Shown here piece by piece: positions 35,935 to 48,313 of a stretch of DNA of 64,000 nucleotides. The stretch covers positions 79,281,624 through 79,345,623 of the forward strand of contig NC_084478.1 of NCBI RefSeq assembly GCF_027409185.1. Direction: 5' to 3'. Origin of the DNA: Cynocephalus volans. Taxonomy: Eukaryota; Chordata; Mammalia; Dermoptera; Cynocephalidae. Both the position numbers and the translations under genes were made by a program. The first letter of the stretch is position 1. Every line of letters starts with the position of its first letter. The notes below the pieces were generated by a model. The model did no database searches and was not told where the DNA came from. It was given only the letters and a program-made list of their open reading frames with translations.

Positions 35935-36355
35935 GACCCTCTGTATTAGTCAGCTCAGGCTGCTATAACAAATTTCCACACACTGGGTGGCTTAAACAAC
36001 TAAAATTTATTTTCCCACAGTTATGGAGGCTGGGAAGTCCAAGATGAAGATGCCAACAAACTTGGCTCCTGGTGAGGACTCTCTTCCTAACTTGTAGTGG
36101 CTGTCTTCTTACTAGGTTTTCATATGTCCTTTCCTTGATGTGCAGCGTGAAAGTGAAAGAGAGCTCTCTGGTGTCTCTTCTTATAAAGACACTAATTTTA
36201 TTGGATCCAGGACCCCACCTTTATGAAACCTCATTTAACCTTGATTCCTTCCTTAGTGGCCCCATCTCCAAATACAGCCACACTGGGGGTTAGGGCTCCA
36301 ACATATGAATTTGGGCTGGGGGAGAACACAAACGTTCAGTCTATAACAGACTCCA
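35935..36355 (-). mobile_element. ERVL-MaLR-type solo LTR
   Basis: Plus strand starts 'tattagtcagctcaggctgc' and 'gggtggcttaaacaactaaa' and ends 'caaacgttcagtctataaca', i.e. a reversed MaLR-type LTR of about 420 bases with no internal region. Better preserved than the copy at 11312. Confidence 0.78.
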
Positions 36356-36459
36356 TGTTGTATACCCAGGGCAGAAGAAGATCTTTTAGACTTTAAGAAA
36401 TCTTCCATGTCAGAATCCATATTCTAATTGGTTTTCAATTAATAGTGTTTGCTCTGTCA

Positions 36460-36679
36460 GGTATATAACAGCAAAATCATGGGAACAATCTTAATATCCG
36501 TCAGTAGGGAAAAGGCTAAACAATAAAAGGCTAGCTATGTCTATGCAGCGGAATATTACACAGCCATTAAAAGTGATATTACAGAGTTATTTTTAACTGG
36601 AAAAAAATGTTATCAATAAATTAAATAAAAAGTAGAGTTGACAAAACAGTATATATAGAATTATCTAATTTTTGTAAAA

Positions 36680-36710
<31 letters not shown>

Positions 36711-37150
36711 CTGTGTGTCTGTGTACAGAGAGAGAGAGAAGCCAGCCTGGTACTGACAGCTATGCCATGTTATTCTCCTCTTGGCATAATATATCTCACA
36801 GAATACCAACCTCAGACTAACTTACTCTGACACTATGATAAAGTGAAACAAAACAAGGTCACTTTACAATTTCATCTAAGCACAGACAAAATAAAGTTAC
36901 TGTGGCACCCACAAAATACTTAACATCCCCTCTCACAACCAAAATGAATGACTGCTGCTTCTTTACCAATTACAACTTTATCCTTGTTCTAATCTTCTTT
37001 CCTGTTAGGTCGGCGAGACAAACAGAATGAAAGACCCCGAGCCAAACGTTTATCCAGCAAAGTGGTTCCCCATGACATGTTCTCCCTCACATCAATGAGT
37101 AATAAACCTGACTCGTTCTTGGTGGTCTTTGGCTGGAGGGGGTTGGCAAT
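36460..37150. mobile_element. Ancient LINE piece, (TG)n and LTR-like remnant
   Basis: 36470-36620 looks like an old LINE ('gcggaatattacacagccat'). 36683-36725 is a (TG)n run with tgtc interruptions. 36770-37150 ends in an LTR-like 'gtaataaacctgactcgttc' with AATAAA and is possibly an old ERV LTR; family not recognised. Confidence 0.4.
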
Positions 37151-37691
37151 ATATATATATGAGTTTGTATGTGTTTATTCACAACTTCAATGTCATTTCT
37201 GTAGCCACTGAATTTGTGTGTGATCAATGATCATGTGATTTCATGGTTAACACTATATCTAGCCAGCATAACATCATAGTATTATGAATGTGAGATGTTA
37301 TTTGGATTTATTATTAATATCTGAATATATACTTTCAAATATAGGTAAGTATTCTAAATATAGTTTGGAGTTTAAGGACTTCTATGCTTTATATGTTGAA
37401 ATTCTATCAAATACAAATGCACATACATTGTAAGAATTATTCATAGTAATTGTGGAAGCTGTCAATTTTGTGTACAAAAATAGTTATTAAGACCTTTCAA
37501 ATAGCTAACTAAATATGGGAAAAGATTGATAGTATGAACACTAAGAGAGAATGTATTACCTAGATAACTTTAGAATGTTATATCTTTTTAAACAAGCAAA
37601 TGTTTATAAAAATTTTAAATATAAAGATTAAATTATATCTCAATTTTAATCTTTACAGAACTGTTTGATGTACTTGCCTTAATAACATTAA
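37151..37691. other. A/T-rich intergenic DNA
   Basis: No gene or recognisable repeat. Confidence 0.5.
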
Positions 37692-37806
37692 AAATAACTT
37701 TTAGGCTTTCAGTCAAGACGGCAGAGTAGATGGTTCCTAGCATTGGTCTCTCCCACAAATCAACCAATTTGCAACCATTAAAAGGCAACAATGGGAGGCC
37801 CAAGAG

Positions 37807-38050
37807 CCATGCCAGAACAGGCAGGAGCCGCATGCCACGGGACCCCCAACCAGGCCAGCGCCCACTGCTCAGAGAGGCCTGAGAACCACCAGGCCCACAC
37901 ACGCCGAGTCAGCCATGCTGGAACAGGTAGGTGCCCTGGGACCCCCAGCTCAGGCCTGTGCCCACAACACAGAGAGGCTTGGGAGCTGCCAGGCCCACAT
38001 GCCCCAAGCCAGCCATGCCAGACAGGCAGGTGCTTTGGGACCCCCAGCCC
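37807..38050 (+). repeat. L1 5' UTR tandem monomers (~100-105 bp)
   Basis: 'gccatgccagaacaggcagg' recurs in variant form at about 37807, 37912 and 38010, followed each time by a 'gggacccccag' motif and 'aggcccaca'. About 2.5 units; the sequence differs from the 136/90-bp monomers of the other L1. Confidence 0.82.
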
Positions 38051-38143
38051 AGGCTAGTCCCCACTGCCCAGAATTGGCAATCCCTTCAGGATCCAGGCCA
38101 GACTTCAGGGTGGAATGAGTGGACCTTGATACCTCCTGTCACA

Positions 38144-39030
38144 ATGACTAAACACCAAAGGAAAGATAGCAGAAATATGAAAAATCAAGAAAGTACATCA
38201 CCAGCAAAGGAAAATAATAACTCTCAAGCTCTAGATCCTATAGAACAAGAAGTCCTTGAAATGACTGACAGGAATTTCGAGCAACAATTCTAAGAAAACT
38301 AAATGAGATATAAGAAAACTCAGACAACGCAATGAAATGAGAAAAAATATACAGGACCTGAAAGAAGAAACATACAAAGAAATCAATGCCCTAGAAAAGA
38401 ATGTAGCAGAGCTTGTAGAGCTGAAGGATTCATTCAACAAAATAAAAAACACAACAGAGAGTCTAACCAGCGGCTAGAACAACCAGAAGAGAGAATTTCT
38501 GACCTTGAAGACAGACTGTTTGAATTAACACAGGAAGACCAGAAAAAAAGAAAAAAGAATTTAAAAAATTGAAGAAAATCTAAGAGAGATAACAGACAAC
38601 CTTAAGCACTCATATGTCCGAATCATGGGTATTCCAGAAGGGGAGGAAAAAGGAAATGGCATTGAAAACATATTCAACAAAATAACAGCAGAAAATTTCC
38701 CAGGTATAGGGAAAGTCACAGATCTTGTCAGATTCAGGAGGCCCAAAGATCCCCAAACATATTCAACCCAGTAAGGTCCTCTCCAAGACATGTTATAGTC
38801 AAACAGGCAAAACTCAAAGACAAAGAAAGAATCTTAAAAGCTGCAAGAGAGAAGTGGCAAGTCACCTATAAGGGAACTCCAATCAGAATAACATCAGACT
38901 TTTCATCAGAAACCCTAAAAGCCAGAAAAGAATGGGATGATATATTCAAAATACTAAAGGACAAAAATTGCTAGCCAAGAATACTTTACCCAGCAAAGCT
39001 ATCCTTCTGAAATGAAGGACAAATCATAAA
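38144..39030 (+). pseudogene. L1 ORF1p, degraded
   Basis: N-terminal part MTKHQRKDSRNMKNQEST at 38144 is homologous to 25630. Later matches include 'attccagaaggggaggaaaa' at 38631 and the C-terminal region near 38970-39030. Several frameshifts and stops, more than in the copy at 25630. Confidence 0.85.
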
Positions 39031-39448
39031 TTTTTCAGACAAACAAAAACTGTGGGAGTTCACTACCACACAACCAGCCTTACAAGAAATTCTCAAGAGA
39101 GTACTGGGTTTGATACCACAAAAACAACCATCATTGCCATGAATACTCAAGAAAGAACAAAACCTACCAGTAAAATAAAAATGCTAACAATAAAGAGAAA
39201 ACATAATTTGTCTACCACCCCAAGAAACCAACAAATATAGAAGACAAACAGAAAATCAGAAAAAAAGCAACAAAAGATATATAAGACATCTAGACAAAAA
39301 TTAATATTTTTGTCTAGGGGTAAATCAACACCTTTCATTAATAACTCTAAATGTAAAAGGATTAAATTCCCCACTAAAAAGACACAGACTGACTGACTGT
39401 ATTAAAAAGATAGACCCAACAATATGCTGCCTTCAAGAGACTCACCTC

Positions 39449-39619
39449 GGGGCCGGCCCATGGCTCACTCGGTAGAGTGTGGTGCTGATAACACCCAGGC
39501 CACAGGTTCAGATCCCATAAAGGGATGGCCAGTTAGCTCACTGGGTGAGCATGCTGCTGACAACACCAAGTCAAGGGTTAAGATCCCCTTACTGGTCATC
39601 TTTTAAAAAAAAAAAAAAG
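39449..39619 (+). mobile_element. Full two-unit CYN-like SINE
   Basis: First tRNA-like unit 'ggggccggcccatggctcac' with box B 'aggttcagatccc'; second unit 'ggccagttagctcactgggt' with 'gggttaagatcccc'; then 'tggtcatctttt' and a 14-A tail. TSD gagactcacctc (39437-39448, 39620-39631). The second box B (ggttaagatcc) is a variant. Dimeric architecture. Confidence 0.92.
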
Positions 39620-39724
39620 GAGACTCACCTCACCTGTAAAGACACACATAGATTAAGAGTGAAAGGATGGAAAAAGATATACTGTGCAAATAGAAATGAA
39701 AAACGAGCTGGAGTAGCTATTCTT

Positions 39725-39905
39725 TTTTTTTTTTTTTTTTTTTTTTAATTTTATTTTGTCGATATACATTGTAGCTGATTATTGCTCCCCATCACCAAAA
39801 CCTCCCTCCCTTCTCCCTCCCCCCTCCCCCCCAACAATGTCCTTTCTGTTTGCTTGTCGTATCAACTTCAAATAATTGTGGTTGTTATATCTTCTTCCCC
39901 CCCCC

Positions 39906-39940
<35 letters not shown>

Positions 39941-41848
39941 TTATATATTAATTTTTAGCTCCCTCCAATAAGTGAGAACATGTGGTATTTCTCTTTCTGT
40001 GCCTGACTTGTTTCACTTAATATAATTCTCTCAAGGTCCATCCATGTTGTTGCAAATGGCAGTATTTCATTCGTTTTTATAGCTGAGTAGTATTCCATTG
40101 TGTAGATGTACCACATTTTCCGTATCCACTCATCTGATGATGGGCATTTGGGCTGGTTCCAACTCTTGGCTATTGTAAAGAGTGCTGCAATAAACATTGG
40201 GGAACAGGTATACCTTCAACTTGATGATTTCCATTCCTCTGGGTATATTCCCAACAGTGGGATAGCTGGGTCGTATGGTAGATCTATTTGCAATTGTTTG
40301 AGGAACCTCCATACCATTTTCCATAGAGGCTGCACCATTTTGCAGTCCCACCAACAATGTATGAGAGTTCCTTTTTCTCCGCAGCCTCGCCAGCATTTAT
40401 CGTTCATAGTCTTTTGGATTTTAGCCATCCTAACAGGGGTTAGATGGTATCTCAATGTGGTTTTGATTTGCATTTCCCGGATGCTGAGTGATGTTGAGCA
40501 TTTTTTCATATGTCTGTTGGCCATTTGTATATCTTCCTTAGAGAAATGCCTACTTAGCTCTTTTGCCCATTTTTTAATTGGGTTGCTTGATTTCTTCTTG
40601 TAAAGTTGTTTGAGTTCCTTATATATTCTGGATATTAATCCTTTGTCAGATGTATATTTTGCAAATATTTTCTCCCACTCTGTTGGTTGTCTTTTAACTC
40701 TTTTAATTGTTTCTTTTGCTGTGCAGAAGCTTTTTAGTTTGATATAATCCCATTTGTTTATTTTTCCTTTGGTTGCCCGTGCTTTTGGGGTCGTATTCAT
40801 GAAGTCTGTGCCCAGTCCTATTTCCTGAAGTGTTTCTCCTATGTTTTCTTTAAGAAGTTTTATTGTTTCGGGGTGTATATTTAAATCCTTAATCCATTTT
40901 GAGTTGATTTTAGTATACAGTGAGAGGTATGGATCTAGTTTCATTCTCCTGCATATGGATATCCAGTTATCCCAGCACCATTTGCTGAAGAGGCAGTCCC
41001 TTCCCCAGTGAATAGGCTTGGTGCCTTTGTCAAAGATTAGATGGCAGTAAGTGTGTGGGTTGATTTCTGGATTCTCTATTCTATTCCATTGGTCAGTGTG
41101 TCTGTTTTTATGCCAGTACCATACTGTTTTGGTTATTATAGCTTTGTAGTATAGCTTAAAGTCAGGTAGTGTTATGCTACCAGCTTTATTTTTTTTGCTC
41201 AGCATTGCTTTGGCTATGCGTGGTCTTTTATTGTTCCATATAAATGTCTGAATAGTTTTTTCCATTTCTGAGAAAAATGTCTTTGGAATTTTGATGGGGA
41301 TTGCATTGAATTTGTATATCACTTTGGGGAGTATGGACATTTTCACTATGTTGATTCTTCCAATCCAAGAGTATGGAATATCTTTCCATCTTCTTGTATC
41401 CTCTCTAATTTCTCTCAGCAGTGGTTTGTAGTTCTCATTATAGAGATTTTTCACATCCTTGGTTAACTCAATTCCTAAGTATTTTATTTTTTTGGTGGCT
41501 ATTGTAAATGGGCAGGCTTTCTTGATTTCTCCTTCTGCATGTTCACTATTGGAGAAAAGAAATGCTACTGATTTTTGTGTGTTGATTTTGTATCCTGCTA
41601 ATGTGCTGAAATCATTTATCAATTCCACCAGTTTTTTTGTAGAGGTTTTAGGCTGTTCGATATATAGGATCATGTCATCTGCAAACAGGGACAGTTTGAC
41701 TTCATCTTTTCCAATCTGGATGCCCTTTATTTCCTTCTCTTCTCTGATTGCTCTGGCTAGTACTTCCAACACTATGTTGAATAGGAGTGGTGAGAGTGGG
41801 CATCCTTGTCTAGTTCCTGTTCTTAAAGGAAAAGCTTTCAGCTTTTCC
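39725..41848 (-). mobile_element. Young 5'-truncated LINE-1 nested in the older L1
   Basis: T-run on the plus strand at the left end (A-tail on the minus strand), reversed L1 3' UTR with a (TG)n at 39910-39937, then ORF2 C-terminal half. TSD ctggagtagctattctt, 17 bases, perfect (39708-39724, 41849-41865). Truncated just upstream of the RT catalytic motif. Little decay: one open frame of 518 codons remains. Confidence 0.95.
39955..41772 (-). pseudogene. L1 ORF2p C-terminal half, one in-frame stop
   Basis: Minus-strand frame 41772-40216 starts [20 protein letters not shown], includes the RT catalytic LFADDMILY, the thumb and the C-terminal Cys-rich region ([18 protein letters not shown], spacing C-x3-C-x7-H-x4-C). 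It ends at TGA 40218-40216; the same frame then continues to 39955 with the usual ORF2 end (EKYHMFSLIGGS). Other copies have CGA (Arg) at that position (30510 region and 62546 region), so the stop fits a CpG transition. Non-functional anyway because the N-terminal half is absent. Confidence 0.93.
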
Positions 41849-43089
41849 CTGGAGTAGCTATTCTTATATCAGATAAAATAGACTTTAAAGCAAAAACCAT
41901 AAAAAGAGATTAAAAAGGCCACTATACAATGATAAAAGGATCTATCCATCAAGAAGACATAACAATCATAAATATATATGCACCCAATGTCAGAGCAGCC
42001 AGATTTATAAAGCAAACACTATTAGATCTAAAGAATGAGATGGACACTAACACCATAATAGCAGGGGACCTGAACACCCCACTCTCAACATTGGACAAGA
42101 TTATCTAGGCAAAAAAATCAATAGAGAAACACAAGATCTAAACAACACTTTGAACCAGTTGGACTTGGCAGATACCTACAGAACATTTCATCCAACGACC
42201 TCAGAATATTCATTCTTCTCAACAGCTCATGGAACATTCTCCAGGATAGACCACATGATAGGCCATAAATCAAGTCTCAACAAATTCCAAAAAAATTGGA
42301 ATTATTCCATGTATTTTTTCCAATCACAATGGATTAAAATTAGAAATCAATAATAAATGAAACTCTGGAAACTATACAAAAACATGGAAATTAAACAACA
42401 CTGTACTTAATGACATTTGGGTCCAAGAAGAAATTAAACAGGAAATCAAAAATTTTCTTGAAACTAATGAAAATAATGACACATCCTACCAAAACCTGTG
42501 GGATACTGCAAAAGCAGAACTAAAGGGGAAATTTATTGCATTAAATGCTTACTTCAGAAGAATGGAAATATGGCAAATAAACAACCTAACACTTCACCTT
42601 AAAGAACTAGAAAAACAAGAACAATCCAAACCCAAAGTTAGTAGAGGGAAAGAAATCATTAAGATCACAGCAGAACTAAAAGAAATAGAAACCCCCAAAA
42701 TGATACAAAAGATCAATGAAACAAAAAGTTGGTTTTTTGAAAAGATAAATTAAACTGACAAACCTTTAGCAAGGCTAACAAAGAAAAGAAGAGAGAAGAC
42801 CCAAATAACAAAAATTAGAAATGAAAAAGGTGATATTACAACTGATACCTCAGAAATACAGGGAATCATTAGAAAAAACTATAAACAACTATATGCCAAC
42901 AAATTTGAAAAGCTGGAAGAAATGGATAAATTTCTGGGCACATACAAACTGCTAAAACTGAGCCAAGAAGATATAGAAAATCTGAACAGACCAATAACAA
43001 TAAAAGAGATTGAAGCTGTTATGAGAAGGCTCCCAACAACGAAAAGCCCAGGACCTGATGGGTTCACTGCAGAGTTCTACCAAGCCTTC

Positions 43090-44021
43090 TTATTTTTTTT
43101 TTTATTGTCCAGGCCAAAAAAATTATATATTTTTATAATTTTTTTATTGAATCAAGATTATACGTATTTTGGGGGTTCAACATTGAGATATGTTGATAAA
43201 ATCAATATTACTAGCATATATATTGTTACAAATTGTAATTATTCTTTGTGCCCCTTGTCCAATCCCTCCCAACCCCCGTTTCTCTTCCCCCTCCCCCCTC
43301 TAATTACCCTAGATTTCTTCTCTCCTTCTGAAAGAATAATGGTTACTCTGTTGATTTGTTGCCTAGATGATCTGTCCAATGCTGAGAGGGGGGTTCAGGT
43401 CCCTCAATATTATCATAGAGCAGATGCTTCTTCTGTCACTCTGAAATGGGCTTTTGTGGAGAGAGACATCCTCTTCTTTTCTTTATCTCTGCTGGTGACT
43501 CTCCTTGTGTCAATGCACTCCAGTGGTTGGTGGACCATTTGAGTGGTGGTTGTGGTGTCTAGCCAATTTTGTGGTAGCCATGGTTATTGTGGTGGCTGTG
43601 GTGGGCCACCCACATGGAGGTGATGTTTTTGGCATGTTCCTTGGCACTGGCAGTATCCCTGGTTGTGGGGTGTGTATGGTCCCGGCTCCATATCTCGGGT
43701 CCCTGGGCAGGCCCCAAGGCACTGGCGTGGTGTGCCTTGTTGTGGGAAGGGGTTCCAGTCCCCTTTTCCATGCCTCAGGTCCCCAGGCAGGCCCCAAGGC
43801 ACTGGTGCAGTGTGCCTGGTTGTGGGAGGGGGGTCCGGTCCACAGCTCCATGCCTCAGGTCCCTGGGTGGGCCCTGAGGCACTGGCATGGTGTGCCTAGT
43901 TGTGGGAAGGTGTCCAGTCCCTTTTTCCATGTCTTGAGTCCCTGAGCAGGCCCCAAGGTGCTGGCAGGTTGTGCCTGGTTGTGGGAGGGGTGTCTGGTCC
44001 CCTTCTCCATGCCTCAGGTCC
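43090..44021 (-). mobile_element. Truncated second copy of the composite VNTR element
   Basis: On the minus strand: about 4-5 VNTR units of ~80 bases (43640-44020), the L1 5' UTR-like segment (43430-43640), the same endonuclease-region fragment (43346-43405), a G-rich tract (plus strand C-rich, 43261-43300) and the A/T-rich 3' end with A-tail (T-run 43091-43103). TSD ctaccaagccttc / ctaccaaaccttc (43077-43089, 44022-44034; one mismatch). 5'-truncated within the VNTR. Confidence 0.9.
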
Positions 44022-46382
44022 CTACCAAACCTTCAAAGATTAATTGATACCAATCCTCTGCAAACTTTTCCAAAAGACCAAAACAGAGGCCATTCTCCCA
44101 AACTCATTCTATGAGGCTAACATCACCCTGATACCAAAACCAGACAAAGATACATCAAAAATAGAAACCTACAAGCCACTATCCTTGATGGATATAGATG
44201 CAAAAATTCTTAGTAAAATACTAGCTAACAGAATACAGCAACACATACACAAAATTATACACCATGATCAAGTGGGATTCATCCCAGGGATGCAAGCTTG
44301 GTTCAAAATACCCAAATCAATAAACATGATACACCACATCAATAAAAGCAATGACAAAAACCATATGATCATCTTATAGCTGCTGAAAAATTATTTGACA
44401 AAATTCAACATTTGTTCATGATAAAGACTCTACAAGTTAGGTTTAGATGGAAAGTATCTCAACACAATTAAAGCCATATAAGATAAGCCCACTGCCAATA
44501 TCATCCTGAATGGGCAAAAGTGAAAAGCTTTTCCCTTAAGAACAGGAACTAGACAAGGATGCTCACTCTCACCACTCCTATTCAACATAGTGTTAGAAGT
44601 CCTAGCCAGAGCAATCAGAGAAGAGAAGGAGACAAAGGGCATCCAGATTGGAAAAGATAAAGTCAAACTGTCCCTGTTTGTGGATGACATGATCCTATAT
44701 ATTGAACAGCCTAAAGCCTCTACAAAAAATTCTTAGAGTTGATAAATGATTTCAGCAAAGTTGCAGGATAAAAAATCAACACGCAAAAATTGGTAGAATT
44801 TCTATACTCCAACAGTGAACATGCAGAAAAAGAAATCAAGAAAGCTAGCCCATTTACAATAGCCACCAAAAAAAAAAAAAATACTTAGGAATAAAGTTAA
44901 CCAAGGATGTGAAAAATCTCTACAAAGAGAACTACAAACCACTGTTGAGAGAAATTAAAGAGGACACAAGAAGATGGAAAGATATCCCATGCTCTTGGAT
45001 TGGAGAAATTAACATTGTGAAAATGTCCATATTATCCAAAGCTATCTGCAGATTCAATGCAATCCCCATAAAAATTCCAATGACATTTTTCTCAGAAATG
45101 GAAGAAACTATCCAGACATTTATATGGAATGACAAAAGACCACACATAGCCAAAACAATCCTGAGCAAAAGAAAATAAAGCTGGTAGCATAACACTACCT
45201 GACTTTAAACTACACTACAAATCTATAATAACCAAAACAGCATAGTACTGGCATAAAAACAGACACATGGATCAATGGAGTAGAATAGAGAACCCAGAAA
45301 TCAACCCATACACCTACAGCCATCTGATCTTTGACAAAGGCACCAAGTCTACACACTGGGGAAGAGACTGCCTCTTCAGCAAATGGTGCTGGGAAAACTG
45401 GATATTCATAGTCAGGAGAATGAAACTAGACCCGTACCTCTCACCACATGCCAAAATCAACTCAAAATGGATTAAAGAATTAAATATACATCCTGAAATA
45501 ATAAAACTCCCTAAAGAAAACATAGAGGAAACACTCTAGGAAGTAGAATTGGGTATAGACTTCATGAATAGGACCCCAAAAGCACAGGCAACCAAAGGAA
45601 AAATAAACAAATGGGATTGTATCAAACTAAAAATCTTCCGCACAACAAAAGAAACAATCAACAGAGTGAAGAGACAACCAACAGAGTGGGAGAAAATATT
45701 TGCAAAATATACATCTGACAAAGGATTAATATCCAGAAAACACAAGGAACTCAAATAACCCAATTTAAAAATGGGCAAAGGAGCTGAATAGGCATTTCTC
45801 AAAAGAAGATATTCGAATGGCCAGCAGACACATGAAAAAATGCTCAACATCACTCAGCATTCGAGAAGTGCAAATCAAAACCACTTTGAGATACCGTCTC
45901 ACTCCAGTTAGGATGGCTGATATCAAAAAGACTGAGAATGATAAATGCTGATGAGGTTGTGAGAAAAAGAAACTCTCATACAATGTTGGTGGGACTGCAA
46001 AATAGTGTGGCCTTTATGGAAAATAGTATGGAGGTTCCTCAACCAATTACAGATAGATCTACCATATGATCCAGCAATTCCACTGCTGGGAATATACCCA
46101 GAGAAATGGAAATCATCATGCCGAAGGGATACCTGTATGCCCATGCTTAGTGCAGCACTATTTACAATAGCCAAGAGTTGTTACCAACTCAAATGTCCAT
46201 CATCAGATGAGTGGATAAGGAAACTGTGGTATATTTGCATAATGGAATTCTGCTCTGCTATAGAAAAGAATGAAATACTACCATTTGCAACAACACGGAT
46301 GGACTTAGAGAAAATTATATTAAGTGAAATAAATCAGGCTCAGAAAGAGAAATACCACATGTTCTCACATACCTGTAGGAGC

Positions 46383-46413
<31 letters not shown>

Positions 46414-46535
46414 ATACAAAGAAATAAATGGTGGCTGGGGAAGAAGACACAATAATCACAACAATTCCTTGAACTTGTTAAGACAAGTGAACAGATATGA
46501 TGTAGTGTGGGGGGAGTGGAGAGGGAGAGGAGTGA

Positions 46536-47190
46536 AAAAGCAACAGGTAAAGTGTTGTTTTGCCTCCCATGGATTTGCCACCCCTTTTCCCCTGGGTGAC
46601 AGAGCTGCCAAAGATTACTCAAAGCCCATCTCTTTTGAGCAGTGAGAAGCCCCAGAAAGAGGTTAATATCCCAGAACTTCCTCAAGCATGAGACATTTCT
46701 TCCATTTGGGAAATTAACCATGAATTGGGGTTCTCTTCCTGCATTTATTCTCCAGACCAAGAAGTTACAAGAAGAGACATAGGTGGGGGTTTGCTAAGTA
46801 CAGTTTAACAAGTTTTACAATAGAAGCTCGTAACATGCACTAAAAACAAGTCAGATGACATTCTGTTAGGCAATTAAGTGATCCACTAACAAAGGCTTGA
46901 TTTAGCAAGCATTCCTTTTCCCTCTAGCAACTTTTTAGTAACTTTTCATATCAATAACTTGTCTGTCTTTGAGCCAGCAACCTTGCTGTGTTGTAATTCT
47001 TATCTTGCAACAGAGACTCAATAGCCTGGGGGAAATTTCCTGTTCTTTGCAAGGTCAATATTTGAAACTGCAAGGCTTTGGAAAACCAGGCCCTGCAAGG
47101 TACATTTGTTTTATGAATCCTCTACAGTAAAGAGACATGAAAATCAACTACAATGCATCTTAAGAAGTTAAATTTTTTAAAAAATCTTTT
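46536..47190. other. Non-L1 DNA inside the TSDs of the second L1
   Basis: Follows the L1 3' UTR G-rich tract (46508-46535) and ends at the right TSD. It lacks the usual L1 terminus (compare 30915-30970, 'ttttggtaatgggtcataat'). No repeat or gene recognised; it might be 3' transduced DNA, a switched template, or an unrecognised LTR. Confidence 0.55.
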
Positions 47191-47204
47191 AAATAACTTT
47201 TAGG

Positions 47205-47840
47205 AGCTATATTTAATTTTAGATAACTAATTGAATGTAGGTTGTGAGTAATGTTCTTTCACTGACCTCAGCTGAAAATGACCATTTATTTAAACGGGCA
47301 AATTTACAAAACAGTAAGCACAAGAACAATCATGCAGTTCATGGTACTGAGACATTATAGTTCCTGCACTTTAATGTCAAATTTCTTAAAAATTGCTACT
47401 GGAAATTTTAAGTTATAATACTTATTTTTAATAGAGCTTCATGTTTATTCTCATATACCTGGGATTCATGCTAAAATGGATAGTAATATTCAACTTTATC
47501 CTGAGCTTCAGTTGAATATTGACTTTAATACTTGGCCATTCAGCATTTTGCCTAAATGGGTCTGCAATGCTGCTCGTATCTGTGCATAAAAAAGATCCGA
47601 AACGATATACACCAAGGTATGAACAGTGACTCTCAAATTTCTTTATGGTGGACTTTATTTCCCCCACATTATGAAAATTTTCAGGCATATAGACAAATAG
47701 AAATATGTGTACAGTGACATTTTGATATATTCTTTATCACATATCTATTCATCAATCCATCTTGTTTTCAAAATAAAGTGCAGCCATCAGTACACTTCAT
47801 CTATAAATACCTTGGCATGCATAACATTAATTATAGTTCA
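47205..47840. other. A/T-rich intergenic DNA
   Basis: No gene or recognisable repeat seen. Confidence 0.45.
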
Positions 47841-48313
47841 GTATTTGTTTACAGTTTTATTTTTCAAGTAAAGTTTACATACAGTTAAATGCACAAATCT
47901 TAAGTGTACCATTTTAATGCGTTTTGACAAATACATACACCTGTGTAACCTAAACCTTATCAAGATATAGAACATTACCATCACCCCAAATTTCCTTTGT
48001 GCACCTTCCCTGTCAATCCCTGCCCCCAAGCTCTCCAGAAACAACTTTTCCACTATATATTCATTTTGCCCATCCTGGACTTTCATATAAATGGAATCAT
48101 ACTCTACAAACTCTTTGTGTCTGCCTTTGTCACGCAGCATAATATTTTTGAGATTCATCCATACTGTTGGGTATATCAGTGGTCCATCCCTTGTTATTGC
48201 TGCACAGTATAAATGTGCCATCATCTGTTCATTATCCTGTCAATGGGCACCTGGAATGTTTCCAATTTGGGGCAAGTATAGAGCTACTATAAACACCTTT
48301 ATATGGACATATA

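Larger units (their letters stand above)
39311..46385 (+). pseudogene. L1 ORF2p, broken and interrupted by three insertions
   Basis: Recognisable pieces: endonuclease start near 39311-39448, 39632-39724, 41866-43089 (including NQLDLADTYRTFHPTTSEYS at 42150 and [15 protein letters not shown] at about 43042), then 44035-46385 ([20 protein letters not shown]; the catalytic block reads FVDDMILY at about 44680 instead of FADD; C-terminus to EKYHMFS). Many stops and frameshifts even after excluding the insertions. Confidence 0.9.
37706..47190 (+). mobile_element. Second near full-length LINE-1, with three nested insertions
   Basis: Flanked by a 14-base TSD aaataacttttagg (37692-37705, 47191-47204). 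The L1 5' end (ctttcagtcaagacggcaga) starts directly after the TSD. Order: 5' UTR to 38143 with ~105-base monomers, degraded ORF1 38144-39030, ORF2 from about 39311 to 46385, 3' UTR to about 46535, then ~655 bases of non-L1 DNA before the right TSD. Nested: SINE 39449-39619, minus-strand L1 39725-41848, composite element 43090-44021. More diverged than the L1 at 24464. Confidence 0.92.
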
